Positions 36,024 through 50,962 of a stretch of DNA of 64,000 nt are shown piece by piece (position 1 is the first letter of the stretch; the number at the start of each line of letters is the position of its first letter). Both the position numbers and the translations under genes were made by a program. Origin of the DNA: Latrodectus hesperus (lineage: Eukaryota > Arthropoda > Arachnida > Araneae > Theridiidae). The notes under the pieces were generated by a model that saw only the letters and a list, made by a program, of their open reading frames with translations, was not told the DNA's origin and ran no database searches. Where the stretch lies: contig CM075857.1 in assembly GCA_037975125.1 (NCBI GenBank), positions 23,990,207 through 24,054,206 on the forward strand, read 5' to 3'.

Positions 36024-38810
36024 GTAAATGCAAAAAATGAATATAATTAAAAATAACTAAAATGAATAATAATTTCGAAATTTTCTGAAAACCTAAATAA
36101 GGTGAAAACTATATTTTATTAATTAATTTTAACTGACTCTAACGTAATAAATAAAATAAAACAAATATTTTATTATTTTACTATAAAACGTAAAATATAG
36201 GGAGACAATTTTTTTATTCGCAAGCTGTGAATTTTATCAACAATTAAATCAAATGTAGGAATTTTAATTTAATGTATAATAAAAAGGCAAACTTTGTTGG
36301 GAAATATATTAGGTTATCAGATACATTTTAGAAAAATCTTTAATTATCTAAAAATATTTTTCTCGCAGCAAAAGTATGGAAAAACCCTCTAGATTCTTTT
36401 GCGTTTCAGCATTGGTTGCTAGATTTTCAATGTATGTAAATGAGTTAATTTCGTCACCAAATGACAAGTAAAATATAGGAAGTGAGTGCTTCATAATCAC
36501 CATATTATGCAACGCAAGGCGTGTACAGTTTGAATGATATTTTCCCTTTGTGTAAAAAAATACTTGTGTCCAGAATATAAATGAGATTTCTATTTTAATG
36601 AATTTTCTTGGCAAATTCACTATGGTAAAGAATGTCACGCACATGTTCAACAAATGTCTTTGATATTTTTTATCTGTTATTTTTAAATTCCGGTAAAAGT
36701 TTTGTACTATAATTTCACTTTGACACTTAACTGGCAGTATTTTTCCTATTTGTTTGGGATAATGAGAAACACAAGCTTAAATTTCACCAAAAATTACTTG
36801 TTTTACTGTAATAACTGTTTCGTATTTAAACATATTCAAGCATAAAAAGAGAATTTACTTTTACTTAGACTTAAATAATTTGATTAATGTGACAGGTTGT
36901 TTAGTTAGTTGTATTAAACATATATAATAAAGAAAAAAAGTTTAAAATATAATTACTCTTTTTAATTTATGTTAGTACATTTTTACGTTAATAAAAATCA
37001 AAACTTAGCAAATTATTGATAGCCATTAACAAATCTGTGATATTAAGTTACTATTATTAATAAACTTCTTCGAATAAAAGATAAATTACAGTATTTAATG
37101 GCAGTGTTTATACTTTGCAAACATTTCCACAAATGGATATTATTTTATAAAATATACTCTTTTTATGTACTTAATTCAATACAAACTTCGAGCAAATAGG
37201 ATATTTAAAAAATAATAAATTGAAAAATAGGAATATTGTTTGAGTTTAAATATAAATGATGATTATTATAAACCTCTTGAAAAACAAATGAACTTTAAGA
37301 AAATGTATTAAATTAAAATAAAATAAAGTTTAGAATCACAGAAATTCTCTCTATTAAAACCAATTCTGTATATTGACTTAACCTATTAACAAATTAATAG
37401 GATGTTTCGGAATCAACATGTATAAAATAAAATAATATACACTAAAAAAAGATTTTTCAAGTTTATTTCAATACACGATAAAAGTTTTCAGTTTATAAAA
37501 GGCAAAACTATGTATGATATATTGAATTGCGAATTACAAAAAGAAGCAATTGCCGGTTTTATTGTATTATTTTGTTATTTAAATTTTAATACCAAAGAAG
37601 ATAAAGATTGGTTTTGTAGATATTTTGAAGGAAAATTATCAAACCAAATAAGTAATAAAAAATAAAGAAAAATAATAGCTCATATTAACTGAGTATTATT
37701 GAATTTGTTTCTTTAAATAATGATAAGTGAAAAAATATCACAATTAACAATTTCATGATTTGCACTATACTCGTGTTACTCATTTTATTCCTTCAGAATT
37801 TACTTAATATTATTGCATCTAAAGAAAAGATTTTAAAAGTAAATATTGTCCACCACACTTGTTAAGCGCATATTTATAAATTCCCGTTGTCACTTGAAAA
37901 ATAAAAAAAAAAATATATTGCAAAAAATATCAAATTAAACTCTGAACCAAATAAAAGAACGCTGTTAACTAATTTCTACGGTACTTTGTATCAATCTTAA
38001 AATCTAAGTGAATTCTTTAGCTAGAAAATAATCTATCACTTTGGAACAGCAACAATAAGTCTTTTTAACATTAAGCCTAAATCAAACATCAAAGGATCTT
38101 GTCAGATGACAGGTGCATTTTGTAGCGTCACTAAACACTCTAATGTATTCATTAAAAATGTTTTGGTCTTCAAAACTGTAGTTGAATTTAGGAACAGAAA
38201 AAAATTAGAGACTGTGCATTTGATCAATCACTCCAGTCTTCAATCTTTCGGCGTCCCGTTGCATGGAGATTAATGAGACAGCCGCAACTTTCCATTGACA
38301 TTGAGTTATCATCAATATCAAAACTCCTTGTGGAGAAGGACATTAGACGGAGGTCAACTAACAAAAGTCGATGACGCCACGTAAATTGATTTTCAGCTAT
38401 AAATTTTAAGGCGATTTGTCGACTTTTAGTCGATAGCTTAGGTCACTTAAAGGTAAAAATACTATTAATATCATCATTTGAATGTTTTTGTCTTGTTCTT
38501 TATAAATGTCCATTTAAATACAAAACAAATTGTTTTTGTTCTGAACCAGTAATGCATATAACAATGAAAAATTACTTCTTTTTTTTAATATCAATTTTAG
38601 TTTTATTTTAATTATATATTTACTTAAATCCAATGTGCTCATTATAATTTTAGAATCGAAATACATTTAAAAAAGGAATTTGCAAAACTTTATTTAACTT
38701 TTTAAAAACTTCAATAAAACTTTATCCAATTAATATAAAGCTTATAAAATCATCATTTGCAAAGCATCATTTATCCGATTAACAATTTATTAAATTAATG
38801 AAATTTATAA
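36022..38810. other. AT-rich DNA with one unique block
   Basis: The 101-codon minus-strand open frame 36348-36653 has moderate complexity but no recognised motif, no signal for exons and no homology that I know. It remains unsupported. Confidence 0.45.
38210..38450. other. Unique, less AT-rich block; possible conserved non-coding element
   Basis: The block includes CGGCGTCCCGTTGCATGGAG, ACGGAGGTCAACTAAC and GTCGATGACGCCACG. It also has a GTCGACTTTTAGTCGA near-palindrome at about 38419-38434. No repeat family or open frame is recognised. Confidence 0.3.
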
Positions 38811-38812
38811 TA

Positions 38813-39019
38813 TTAGGTTGTTCAGAAAGTCATTTCTTATTTTATATAAATGAAAAGCGTATAACGAATAAATATTTGATTGAATTGTATCACTGTCATT
38901 TCTTGTTTAACTACTTTTGTCAACTTTCTGGTAGTAGCATGATTCCACACTCTCAAAATTTTTACTAGCAAAAAATTGATCCCGTAGGGAAAAGCGAAAT
39001 TACTTTCCGAACAACCCAA
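38813..39019. mobile_element. 207-bp mariner-type MITE
   Basis: The left end TTAGGTTGTTCAGAAAGTCA and the complement of the right end (TTGGGTTGTTCGGAAAGTAA) are near-identical inverted repeats of the mariner style. TA duplications lie at 38811-38812 and 39020-39021. The interior is too short for a transposase, and no transposase motif is left. Confidence 0.88.
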
Positions 39020-39140
39020 TACATATATTTTTTTCAATAACATTTATATGTATAAACATAAAATAATACACAAAATGCACTAATTTTTAGATAAATGCTA
39101 ACACTTTTTATTTCAGAGTTGCTAGAACCTATATATTTTT

Positions 39141-41170
<2,030 letters not shown>

Positions 41171-41660
41171 AAGTAAAGCAGCCATTTACTTGCAGCTGCA
41201 AAATGACAACCGTTGTGTGATTGTTTAATGGCACACCTAGCAAACACGACAACAAGATGGAGAGTGAAAGTGGAAAAAAAAATTATTTGAAAACTGACCT
41301 GAGGTCGTCGGGACCCGCCAGGGCAGCAGCGTCAACAGAACCCGCTATCCGGGGACATGTACGCGCTCCTCGTGATATCGGGGAGCTATTCTGCCGGACT
41401 GCCGGATAACCACTTTGAAAGGAGGAAAAGGTGAAAATTCCGACAGCGCTACCTGGTGGTCGAATATTGCCTAACGCCTACCCGTACACTGCGGGCCCTA
41501 GACACCTGTCGACACCCGACCCTAAGCTAATCTTCAGAAATTTTTATTTTCCTCCCGAGATATCACCTTCCAAACCACCTGCTGATGTGAAAGCATATTG
41601 GGAAGTACTACCTATCACAATCAGATTCAGTGGGAAGGAATCGATAACCCAAACAACGAA
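41171..41660 (+). other. CpG-rich island; possible promoter or first exon
   Basis: This is the most GC-rich sequence in the window. In 41341-41400 I count 37 G or C in 60 bases and seven CpG dinucleotides, against near absence of CpG around it. An ATG at 41255 in good Kozak context (AAGATGG) opens 51 codons to a TAA at 41407-41409. A possible splice donor AAAAG/GTGAAA follows at about 41430. A CTCF-like word, CCACCAGGTAGCGC, lies on the minus strand at 41446-41459. It belongs to no repeat family seen here. Alternatives are a 5' exon, an unmethylated regulatory island, or part of an LTR retrotransposon. I do not recognise the translated sequence. Confidence 0.45.
41255..41409 (+). CDS. Hypothetical short open frame in the CpG-rich island
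   Basis: The frame starts MESESGKKNYLKTDLRSS and continues with an Ala/Pro/Arg-rich middle (GPARAAASTEPAIRG) to CRTAG before TAA. It lacks the AT-repeat bias of other open frames, and its start context has A at -3 and G at +4. There is no known domain, signal peptide or homologue that I can name. If real, it could be a first exon read through to a chance stop, or an upstream open frame. The high GC content alone would lengthen open frames, so the evidence is weak. Confidence 0.2.
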
Positions 41661-42046
41661 TCAGGTTAAAATGCTCCACAGAAAAGAGTTGTTTTATTGC
41701 TGTATCAGGAGAAAAAAATTATTGAAGTATATAAATTATAAATTTTACCATGCATTATTTGCAACATATTAAATTTATAATAAATTTCCTTGAATTAAAA
41801 CAATGAAAAAACTGAGGTAAAAATTAAAATAATTTATTAATCCTTATTTCTTAAAGTAATTTAGTAAAAGAACGATTCATTTTTTTAAATAATTAATTTT
41901 AAATTTCACCCGAAAATACACATTTTATTAAAAAGATAAATCTATTTTGTTCGTAAATGTCATAAACTAATTTCATGGTATATATGTAATAACCATAAAG
42001 TTTTAAATTAAGCTACTAATAAAAAATTAAAAAATTATTTTTATTT
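41661..42046. other. AT-rich non-coding DNA
   Basis: Nothing recognised. The open frame running to 41772 simply continues out of the CpG-rich island. Confidence 0.5.
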
Positions 42047-42530
42047 TTGAAAATTTGTTTGAGCCCTCTACACCACTATTTTGTTTTTGAATATTTGTAT
42101 GAGCATAACATCACTCTATTCTTAATAGTAATAAAATTTGACAACTCTAATTTGTTTATTAATAAAAATGCTCTTCACATCTTGATAAATGTCATTTGAA
42201 ATCACATTTTTAATTTCTAAAGAGATGTATAGTTAGTAAAATTTCCATAAATTTCGTCATAGAAAGATTTTTTAAATAAAAGTTGTTAATTTAAATTGAT
42301 AATTATTTTAATTTTTGAAAATTTGCTTGAGCAAATACAATATTTCCATTATTAATACAAATAAAACTTGCCAACTGTAATTTCATAATGAATAAAAATA
42401 TTCACATCTTGATAAAAATCATTTGAAAACACAGTTTAAATTGCTAAATAGATGTACAATAAGTGATATTACCATCAGTTTCACTATAAAAAACTGATTT
42501 TATTTAATAAAAATTGTTAATTTAGTTGTG
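42047..42530. repeat. Ancient tandem duplication, about 229-bp period
   Basis: Blocks in two copies are TTGAA-ATTTG-TTGAGC, TAATA-AAATAAAA-TTG-CAACT, TCACATCTTGATAAA, CATTTGAAA-CACA and AGATGTA. They occur about 229 bp apart (for example the CATTTGAAA block near 42190 and 42420). A third copy of the first block begins at 42047. The copies are strongly diverged. Confidence 0.78.
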
Positions 42531-43607
42531 TGTGGTACATATTCGAGACGTTTATGCATGTAAGTTAATTTCATAAACAAAATTAAATAAGGAATATTCG
42601 ATAAAATATTACAAAAATACGATTTTACTACTTCACATAAATTCAAAAACTTGATTTTAAGAAAATTATACGAGATATTCTTAAGCCTTTTTATGTAGTT
42701 AATTCATGTCTTCTTATTTGTTTGAATAAGAAAATAACAGATTATAAACTTGAGTTTTTAGCATTTCATTTCACAATCTTTAACATAATTATCAGAAATT
42801 ATTAGGTGAGTTAAAAATGTACCTTACTAGTTTAAAATACCAAAACTTCAATTTTTTAAGTGATAAGTTTAAATAAGTTTAGTCTATTTCTAATATTGAA
42901 AACTCTTAAATAAAATGAGTTTATATAAATACTTATTTATACTATCTGGTATTTATAAAACAACTAATAAATTAAGTATAATTTATATAATTTATTGTTA
43001 TAATTTATTTATATAATTTATTGTTGTTAATGGAATTTAAAGTTTTAAAAATATTAAGAACTGCATAGTGATTTCCTGTAGATGTACGTTTTATCAAATG
43101 TTATATAATACATTAACTGTTCTGTGATTCTATAGTTGTCTTAAAATCTGATTTCATATTTTAGGATATTAATGCTATCGTAATTTAGTATAAAGTAAAT
43201 TTTATATAACATCTAATAATTAAAAAAATTACAAAATATAAATTATTTAATAAAAATATTTATATTATCTCTTAACTTCTTATTCATCATAACGTAATGA
43301 AGTATATATCAGATACATCAGAGTTATATTTGAAAATTTTAGATAATAATTTTAATATAATTTTAAATAATAGAACGTAAACTGAATTGAAAGCGCATTT
43401 TAAAATAAATAAAAATGCTAATTAAAATAGAAGTAAAAGTTTCACTTGAATTTAAAGCATCCTTCTATTTTTTATGATCCGAAAGTTACTGAACTATACT
43501 TCTTATTATATCTGGATTTTTAAAAATGGATTTGTCTGTATTTCCAAGTGATCTGTCATCAATTAAATTAAGAGTGATTTTTGCATTTGATTTGTTTGCT
43601 TGTCTCT
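42531..43607. other. AT-rich non-coding DNA
   Basis: Nothing recognised. Confidence 0.5.
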
Positions 43608-43742
43608 TTACGGTAATTTTTTGCACATGAGTGCTAACGGACAATTATCTACGGTTTTAAGTGTATTCCAAACCAACGAATTCAAGCTAAAGATGAGATT
43701 CGTACCCACGAACTCTTGAACTGAAGACCAAAGCATTTTCAC
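43608..43742 (-). mobile_element. SINE family E copy 2, truncated
   Basis: The plus-strand words TTTTTTGCACATGAGTGCTAA, CTACGGTTT and GAGATTCGTACCCACGAA match the copy at 29098-29264 in order. The B box has one change, and the A-box end of the tRNA head is lost. Confidence 0.75.
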
Positions 43743-44394
43743 AAGAGTACTTTCCTTTTAAGATATTCAGCAGAGGTGTCTAAAATGAGAGACAGCTTTT
43801 TTTTTTCAAAATTTCATAAAGTCTATCTCAATTTTCTGGACTTGGTTAATAAGTTAATTACAATTCGCTAATCTATACATGAATTAATTCGCTAATCTAT
43901 AAATATAATTATTTTGTGAATTTTAAACAAAAATACTGCTTACTTTTTCATTGAATAAATATTTCTATAGATTTCTATAAAAAAGAATTTTTGACTAAGT
44001 ATGTAAAGAAAACAGATTATTTTTTCAAATGTTCTGTGATTTCTGAATTATTTCGACATTTTGTGTTTAATCTTTTAGTAGCAATTTAATAAATTAAATT
44101 TGTTTCTATTGAAAAATAATCATACGACCCTTAAATAATAATTTTTTATTCTTTTTTGATTTTCTTTTTTGAATTGAACACTGATGGAACAGATTTACTC
44201 ATTCATATGATGAATACTATTTAATTTATTAAAATTCATAATCCTTTATTCAGATATTTAATAAAAAATATATTGTACAATAAAAATATAAGAGATATAT
44301 TTTTAAAATTATAATATATTATTAAACATTACTTAGTATATATATACACATTTCAAAAAATACTAATACTATGAAAATATTTATCAAATATTAA
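43743..44394. other. AT-rich non-coding DNA
   Basis: Nothing recognised. Confidence 0.5.
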
Positions 44395-45240
44395 TATTTA
44401 CAGTATTATTTTATTAGGCTATATATTTCTATGTATAGTGTAATAAATATTATTTTTGTAAAACTGACAAGTGAAATCAATTATTATTATTTGTTTTAAA
44501 TGAATTTTTATTTAACTAAAAATTGCAGCTCCCATTTAATGAATACTAAATATTTTGGAATGTAACGATACGAGTGATTATATTAAATTAATACGAATGT
44601 ATGTATAATGATACGTATATAATGTAAAATGATACGAATGTAATGTATAATGATACGAATGTAATATATGATAATACGAATGTAACGTATAATGATGCGA
44701 ATGTATGTATAATGCTACAAATGTAATGTATAATGATACGAATGGAATGTTTAATGATATGAATGTAATGTATAATGATACGAATGTAATGTATAATGAT
44801 ACGAATGTAACGTATAATGATACGAATGTAATGTATAATGATACGAATGTAACGTATATTATACGTTACATGATACGAATGTAATAAATGTAACGTATTA
44901 TAAATTATTATATTATATTAACCATTATAGAATACTGACAAATTAAGCAACATCACAAAACTTTTTAACACAGTGTTTTGGCAATTTAAAAAGCATATCA
45001 GAACTATTTTATCCGGCTACATATATTTATCAGGCTATATATTTACATGTATAGCCTAATAAATATTTTTTATGAAACTGACAAGCGAAACATATTTTAT
45101 TTCTGTTAAATTAGTTTTTACGTAATTAAATATTTAAATCATTTGATCAATGCTAATGATACGGAATAAAAGTTACGAATGTTAAATATTTAATGATTAC
45201 ATTATATTAGTCGTTATAAAAATTCAAGTGAACAATATAA
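44395..45240. repeat. Diverged segmental tandem duplication, about 616-bp offset
   Basis: AGGCTATATATTT, ATGTATAG, TAATAAATATT, AAACTGACAAG and a later TTACATTATATTAG/TTATATTATATTAACC segment occur from 44416 and again from 45032. The minisatellite sits inside the left copy, so it probably expanded after the duplication. Confidence 0.75.
44591..44902 (+). repeat. 21-bp minisatellite
   Basis: About fifteen imperfect copies of GATACGAATGTAATGTATAAT are present. Variant units carry ATGTATG, AACGTAT or ATGCTAC. The right end contains a short palindrome, GTAACGTAT/ATACGTTAC. Direct repeats without unique spacers exclude a CRISPR array. Confidence 0.93.
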
Positions 45241-45487
45241 AACTTTTAAAAAAAAACAGTCCTTAGATAACTTAGAAAGCTTAGAAAAATTATTTGAATC
45301 AATCGCAGTTATTATTCGAATCAATATTCGAAAATATAAAATATTAATCAAATTATTTTTACAACATCAATATGCATGAAACGAAATAAAAAGCTTAAGT
45401 TCAATTTATAAAAAGTAGGTGGTTTGATTTGAGTGTATTTGAGTGATTTGAGAAATCATTTGATAAATCTTTATCTTGCACTTGTAC

Positions 45488-45990
<503 letters not shown>

Positions 45991-46010
45991 TACAAAATTG
46001 AGTGATTTTA

Positions 46011-46016
<6 letters not shown>

Positions 46017-46081
<65 letters not shown>
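46017..46081. repeat. (TA)n microsatellite
   Basis: A pure TA array of about 65 bp. Confidence 0.96.
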
Positions 46082-46082
<1 letters not shown>

Positions 46083-49000
46083 CTGTTCACAATATAGTAA
46101 GAAAATAGAATTTAAATTCAGGTGTATGGTGATTATAAAGAATGAGAAAAGTACTTAAAATAATACACTTTATTATATGTGATAAATTTAGGCAAAGAAA
46201 TGTATATAACGGAAAATAAATCATTTCTCGCGTAAAAATTTGAGTTAAAACGTAATTAATTTTACATTAAATAACATGCATGTAGTTAGAATTATTATTG
46301 TCTTTATAATAACTTATATCAGCAAACTGAAATACTAAAAGAATTTCTCAAGTTAGAAATAAAAATCTTTGTCACAACACCTTTTGCAATTTGAAAATTC
46401 GAACTTATTTTATAATTAATAAATTCTCCCTCTTCTCTTTTCCTTGGAATAAATCCAACTTTCTTCACAATATAAAACTGGAATAAGTGTCTTAATTTAA
46501 AATGTTTTCCTTTTATTTTTGTTAAAACTTTTATTAGCATTTTCTTTTAAAAATAAAATCATAAAAAAAAATCGAAAATAAAACTAGATAATTTGTATGC
46601 ATAAAGAAAATATTTTCACACCAAAATTCAAATACATGCATAACTAATATTATATATTTTCGAAAGAATTCTTCCGAAATGTATTTAAATGGCATTTGCA
46701 GAAATTTAAATTTATTTTAGGCACTATTTTGGAGTGATATTGAGAAAAGCTTTGTTTACTTTCCCACAAGTCTGGGCATAATATTTCTGATTTATATTAT
46801 CCATTCTTATATGCAAAAAAATAATTTATTTCTTTATAAATCTTTTTCCATATAGCCTCATAAAAATATTAATAAAATTGTGATTTGGAGAGCAATATCA
46901 AAAGAAATACCAGATATCATATTTATTCAATGAAATTATAGAATTTTTCACTAAGCATATATTTGTTTTCTTAAGTGAATAAAAAATATACTATTAGAAA
47001 TACCGAATGCTTATTATTGGCTGAAATTTCACGGTACTTGAAGAATTATTAAGTTAAAATATTTTTTATATTTTTTTAAAACAATATCTGTAATATACCA
47101 AATATAAATATGTAGAGGCCATTAAAATTTGAATTTTAAATTTAAAAATTGATTTTTTTCTGCTTTGTTTATCACAATTTCTATTAAGAACAGAAATATT
47201 AACTTTTAAATAAATAATAATTTTTTATTTAAAATGTAATAAAAATTTACTTCAGCAAGACAATACATAAAAAGAAACGTTTATCATATCCTGTTAGATT
47301 AGAATATTTTCAAACATAAATGCATAATTTAATTTTATTAAGCATTCAATGGTTAGCTCACCACTCTCAACCTAATATATCACTTATTTAATTTAGAAAA
47401 AGTTTGATTGGATAAAAAAGGAAAATTTAATTGGTAATGATTCATAATAAAGAAAGGGTCATTTGTAAATTTTTAGAGTACAATCTCAGATAGTTAACTA
47501 GAGAATTTTAAATCACAAATGCTATTTTATGTTGTATTGTATGTTTGTTTTTATGTTGTATTCTATGAATATTTTTATGTATTGTTAATTATTTTTCCAC
47601 AAATGATTAGAATCTACTGTATTTGGATTGAATTTATTTCACAAAACCATTTTGATAAGAATAATATTTAATAAATATCCTAAAAATATGTGATTCTTGA
47701 GAAATATTTTATCATTATTTAAGTTAGAAATTATTCTATATACATATATATGAAGTTTGGGACTTTTCTTGAATATCTTGAACGTTTTCATCAAACAGAA
47801 CACTGTATTGTATGGTATTAATTCTGAGATATAAGTAATATTGATAATTTCATCGTTGACATTGAAATAGCCTAAGATTGATGAATTATTTGTATAGTAT
47901 AATCAATGGAGTAATAATGAACTACTTGCAAATAATATCTAAATATATCTTTGTTATAATTCATATAGTAAACTAAAGCTCTTTTAAAACTGTAATCATT
48001 TAAATATCACCTAAAATAATTAAGACACAATAATTATCAATAAAAACAGTTAAATAATGAATCATCACTAAATAAATCTGATCCTTTATTTCATTTAATT
48101 TTTAATAATATTTTCACTGATTTTAAGATATCAATGCTCACGTTTTCCTATACCTAAATCATATTTATAACCAAATTTCTTTTGAATACATAGGAAAATA
48201 GTATTCCAAGGGACTGATGATAATATTTTTGGCTGTTATATTTGTAATTAATTATTTTATTAAGATATATATTAAAAAGGAAGAAAACAATTTCCTTAAT
48301 ACGGTAATATAAGAATTGATGACAATTATCACTTGTGATTAAGGAATCGATATTATTGGTAAAATGAGAATAAAGGACTGCCAAAATCAATTTACTGATA
48401 TAAATATATTCAATATTACTGTTAAAAGCAAGCTTAATGTATACATATAGCAATTTAATTTTAAAAGCTATAATTTTCATATTCGATTAGAGTTGTCTTT
48501 CTTACTTACTAAATCTTTAAATTATATGATTTGACACAGTTACATTTCTTTTCCCGTTTTTAAGAATATACTACACAATTTAATCAATATTGCTACTGAA
48601 CAAAATGTTTTCCAAAAGAGATCTTTTCATCGCAAGAGTTCTAAAATATTAACTTTTCCAAAGTTCTCTCCTTTTTTATGTTCAATATTTTTTAATATCC
48701 TAACGTATCAAAATAATTTTCTTTTCAGGTGTCTGTTTATATATTTAAAGCGAATTGTAATTTGAATCAATATTTCAACGTTTCTCATCCTGAATATTAT
48801 ACCTCATATACAGTTAAAAATTATAAATGTAACTAGAATTTTAAAAATGCTTACAGAAAATAGCTACTTTTCTTTAATGCTAATTAAATTCCTGTTTGCA
48901 TTTTTTCTGTTATTTGTTTAATTTTGCAAAATTAAATAATTTTAGTCTAATTATTTTACACATTCTTCACCATTTTCTGACTCCTTATAAAAACGGATTT

Positions 49001-49259
49001 CATCTGTGGTAGTGGATCAGATTTTTATTACTTATGAACAATTATAAAAATTACGTCATATTCGTAAACATGTTACAAATTAAATACAATACATAAGGCT
49101 GAACCAAAACCTAATTGTAATATCGATTTTAACTAAGTATTTTTCATATATGCTTTCTGGGTAACTTATTTTATGATATATAACAGGATAAGTTTGACAG
49201 AAGACAATTGTACCAAGAAAATCTTATTCAAACTTTCGCTAAAATGAACTTAGAAATAA
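46082..49259. other. AT-rich non-coding DNA
   Basis: No gene is supported. The longest open frame (48154-48480 minus, 108 codons) is rich in Ile, Asn, Lys, Tyr and Phe, like the background, and is rejected. Confidence 0.5.
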
Positions 49260-50340
49260 TTACAATTATTTTCCTCTGCACAAAATCAAGTTTGTTTAGA
49301 AATGCTTGTCTCATCTTAGTTAAAGAAGTGAATTTCAAGTATGTATGACCAACTAACAATCACAAAATTGTCACATTATCCATTCAACATGATATAATGA
49401 GATTCATAAATTTGAGAATTATCTCATAAATAGCAATAGATATGAAACGTTTTCTAGGAATCCAAAAATGCTAAGAAACCTTAAAAAGCCTTTTTTTAAG
49501 CTACTCACTTCACAGATGAAAAACTGCAGAAATAGCTGCATATGTATGCAAAGTAAAGTTTGCTCGGATGTACTACTCTTGTCAAAGATAACGAAGCAAA
49601 TTCCTATTACTTTGAACTAATTAAAAATTACAAAAATAGCCATACTATGGCAGTTTTTAAAATTCTTTACGAAACAAGATATAATTGAAATCCCTTTAGC
49701 ATATTGGTAACTTAATGCTTTCTGAAGAAATGCTCCTGTGTAGCACTGATAGCATTAAACATAAGAAGTTCACCATGAAAGTAATTATGTTTAAATAACC
49801 TTAAAAATACCTTCAGATGTTGTCTTTTTTTGGTGTCCAAAACAGTTACAACCACAAAGAGAGAGTATAAAATCAAGTTTAAAATGTTTGTCTAATCTAA
49901 GTTTGATTAACAAATTTAGGTTATTTCTGGCCAATTAACAATCACAAAAATGTCACTTACATATATTGTATATTGAAACAATTCCAAGAAAGAAAGAAAT
50001 AAGCCTTAAGCTGTTAAATTTTCCTCTTTGCGTCAGCAAAAACTGCTACAATTGTTTTATTTCCATGAAAATTCAAGTTTGCCGTTGTAATTTATATTAA
50101 AGTAGTGAATTTTGATTGCGTGTGATGAATTAAGAATATTAAAAATCAACATATAGACATTCAATATTAGACTACTCGCACTTGTTGGAAAACTCAACTC
50201 TACATATGAAAAATTATTGATGAAAATAAAAATGTTGAGAAAGTTTTAAAACAACCTTTTACTTTTGTCTGTTTTTTTTTGTTTCAAAAATAACTATAGT
50301 TATATTATATATGTACAAAATCAAGTATATGCTTAGCAAT
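49260..50340. repeat. Ancient tandemly duplicated segment
   Basis: Related blocks (AAAATCAAGTTT, TGTCT-ATCT-AGTT, CCAA-TAACAATCACAAAA-TGTCAC) occur near 49284 and 49868, about 585 bp apart. Weaker versions (AAATTCAAGTTTGCCGTTG, ACAAAATCAAGTATATG) occur near 50068 and 50309. The copies are heavily diverged. Confidence 0.6.
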
Positions 50341-50364
50341 ATTTATCTAGTCTATAATCTCTTA

Positions 50365-50646
50365 TTGTTATGCTGTTATTTATGGCACTTGAACAAGATA
50401 AGCTCGATATGACGTTGGCTATGTGAATTTTGGTTAGTCGGGTGCGTCTTTCGTATAACCAGAGCACCACAATAGTGAAAATACGACATTGCACTAAACT
50501 CCTCCGATTGATGGCACCACCAGAGGACCGATTCCCTCAGTTTTGACATCGATCTGGAGGAGGAGGAAATTCTCTCAAGACCATTACACCCATGGTAACT
50601 GCTCAACGATCAATAACAAGACTTTCTCTCGATTGTAGAGATTTAA
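50365..50646 (-). mobile_element. SINE family A, copy lacking its tRNA head
   Basis: The tail-proximal and middle body are present (GGCACTTGAACAAGATAAGC, GGTGCGTCTTTCG, GATGGCACCACCAGAGG, CATTACACCCATGGTAACTG). It stops soon after the ACTTTCTCTCGATTGTAGAGATTTAA region, before the head. An incidental minus-strand open frame covers 50376-50606. Confidence 0.88.
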
Positions 50647-50794
50647 TTTCCATTTCATAACTGACCATTAAAAATTGCTGTGAATTTATGAAAAATTGAC
50701 ATCTATGTTGTATTTTTAGTATAGCAACATATACATTTTAATGAAAATATCGAAATATTATGGTCAAGATAAAACTCAACCGAAGTTTTTTACC

Positions 50795-50962
50795 TATGGT
50801 ATGGTACCTGCTCAGCGACTGACCTCGAAAATTTCGATTTCATAGATTTAACGAGCACGTATATTGCATATACTCGGTGGGTCTTTGGAGGCATTGGGTA
50901 TAGAACTTCGCGCTTCCGGATAAAAGGCAGATGCCCTAACCACTAGGCTACCACGGCCCAGT
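50795..50962 (-). mobile_element. SINE family A, head-containing fragment
   Basis: The fragment starts in the middle of the family (GGTACCTGCTCAGCGACTGA) and runs to a complete tRNA-like head. On the minus strand an exact A box TAGCCTAGTGG lies at 50940-50950; the B box is mutated. It overlaps in content with the end of the fragment at 50365-50646, so these are two partial copies or one copy with a local duplication, separated by about 150 bp of AT-rich DNA. Confidence 0.88.

Noticed and set aside
36348..36653. 101-codon minus-strand open frame
   Set aside because: No recognisable domain, no flanking exon signals, and a length that can occur by chance in 64 kb.
44591..44902. CRISPR-like direct repeats
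   Set aside because: The units are contiguous with no unique spacers, and the DNA is animal nuclear, so it is a minisatellite.
48154..48480. 108-codon minus-strand open frame
   Set aside because: Residue use (Ile, Asn, Tyr, Lys) simply mirrors the AT-rich background and there is no domain.
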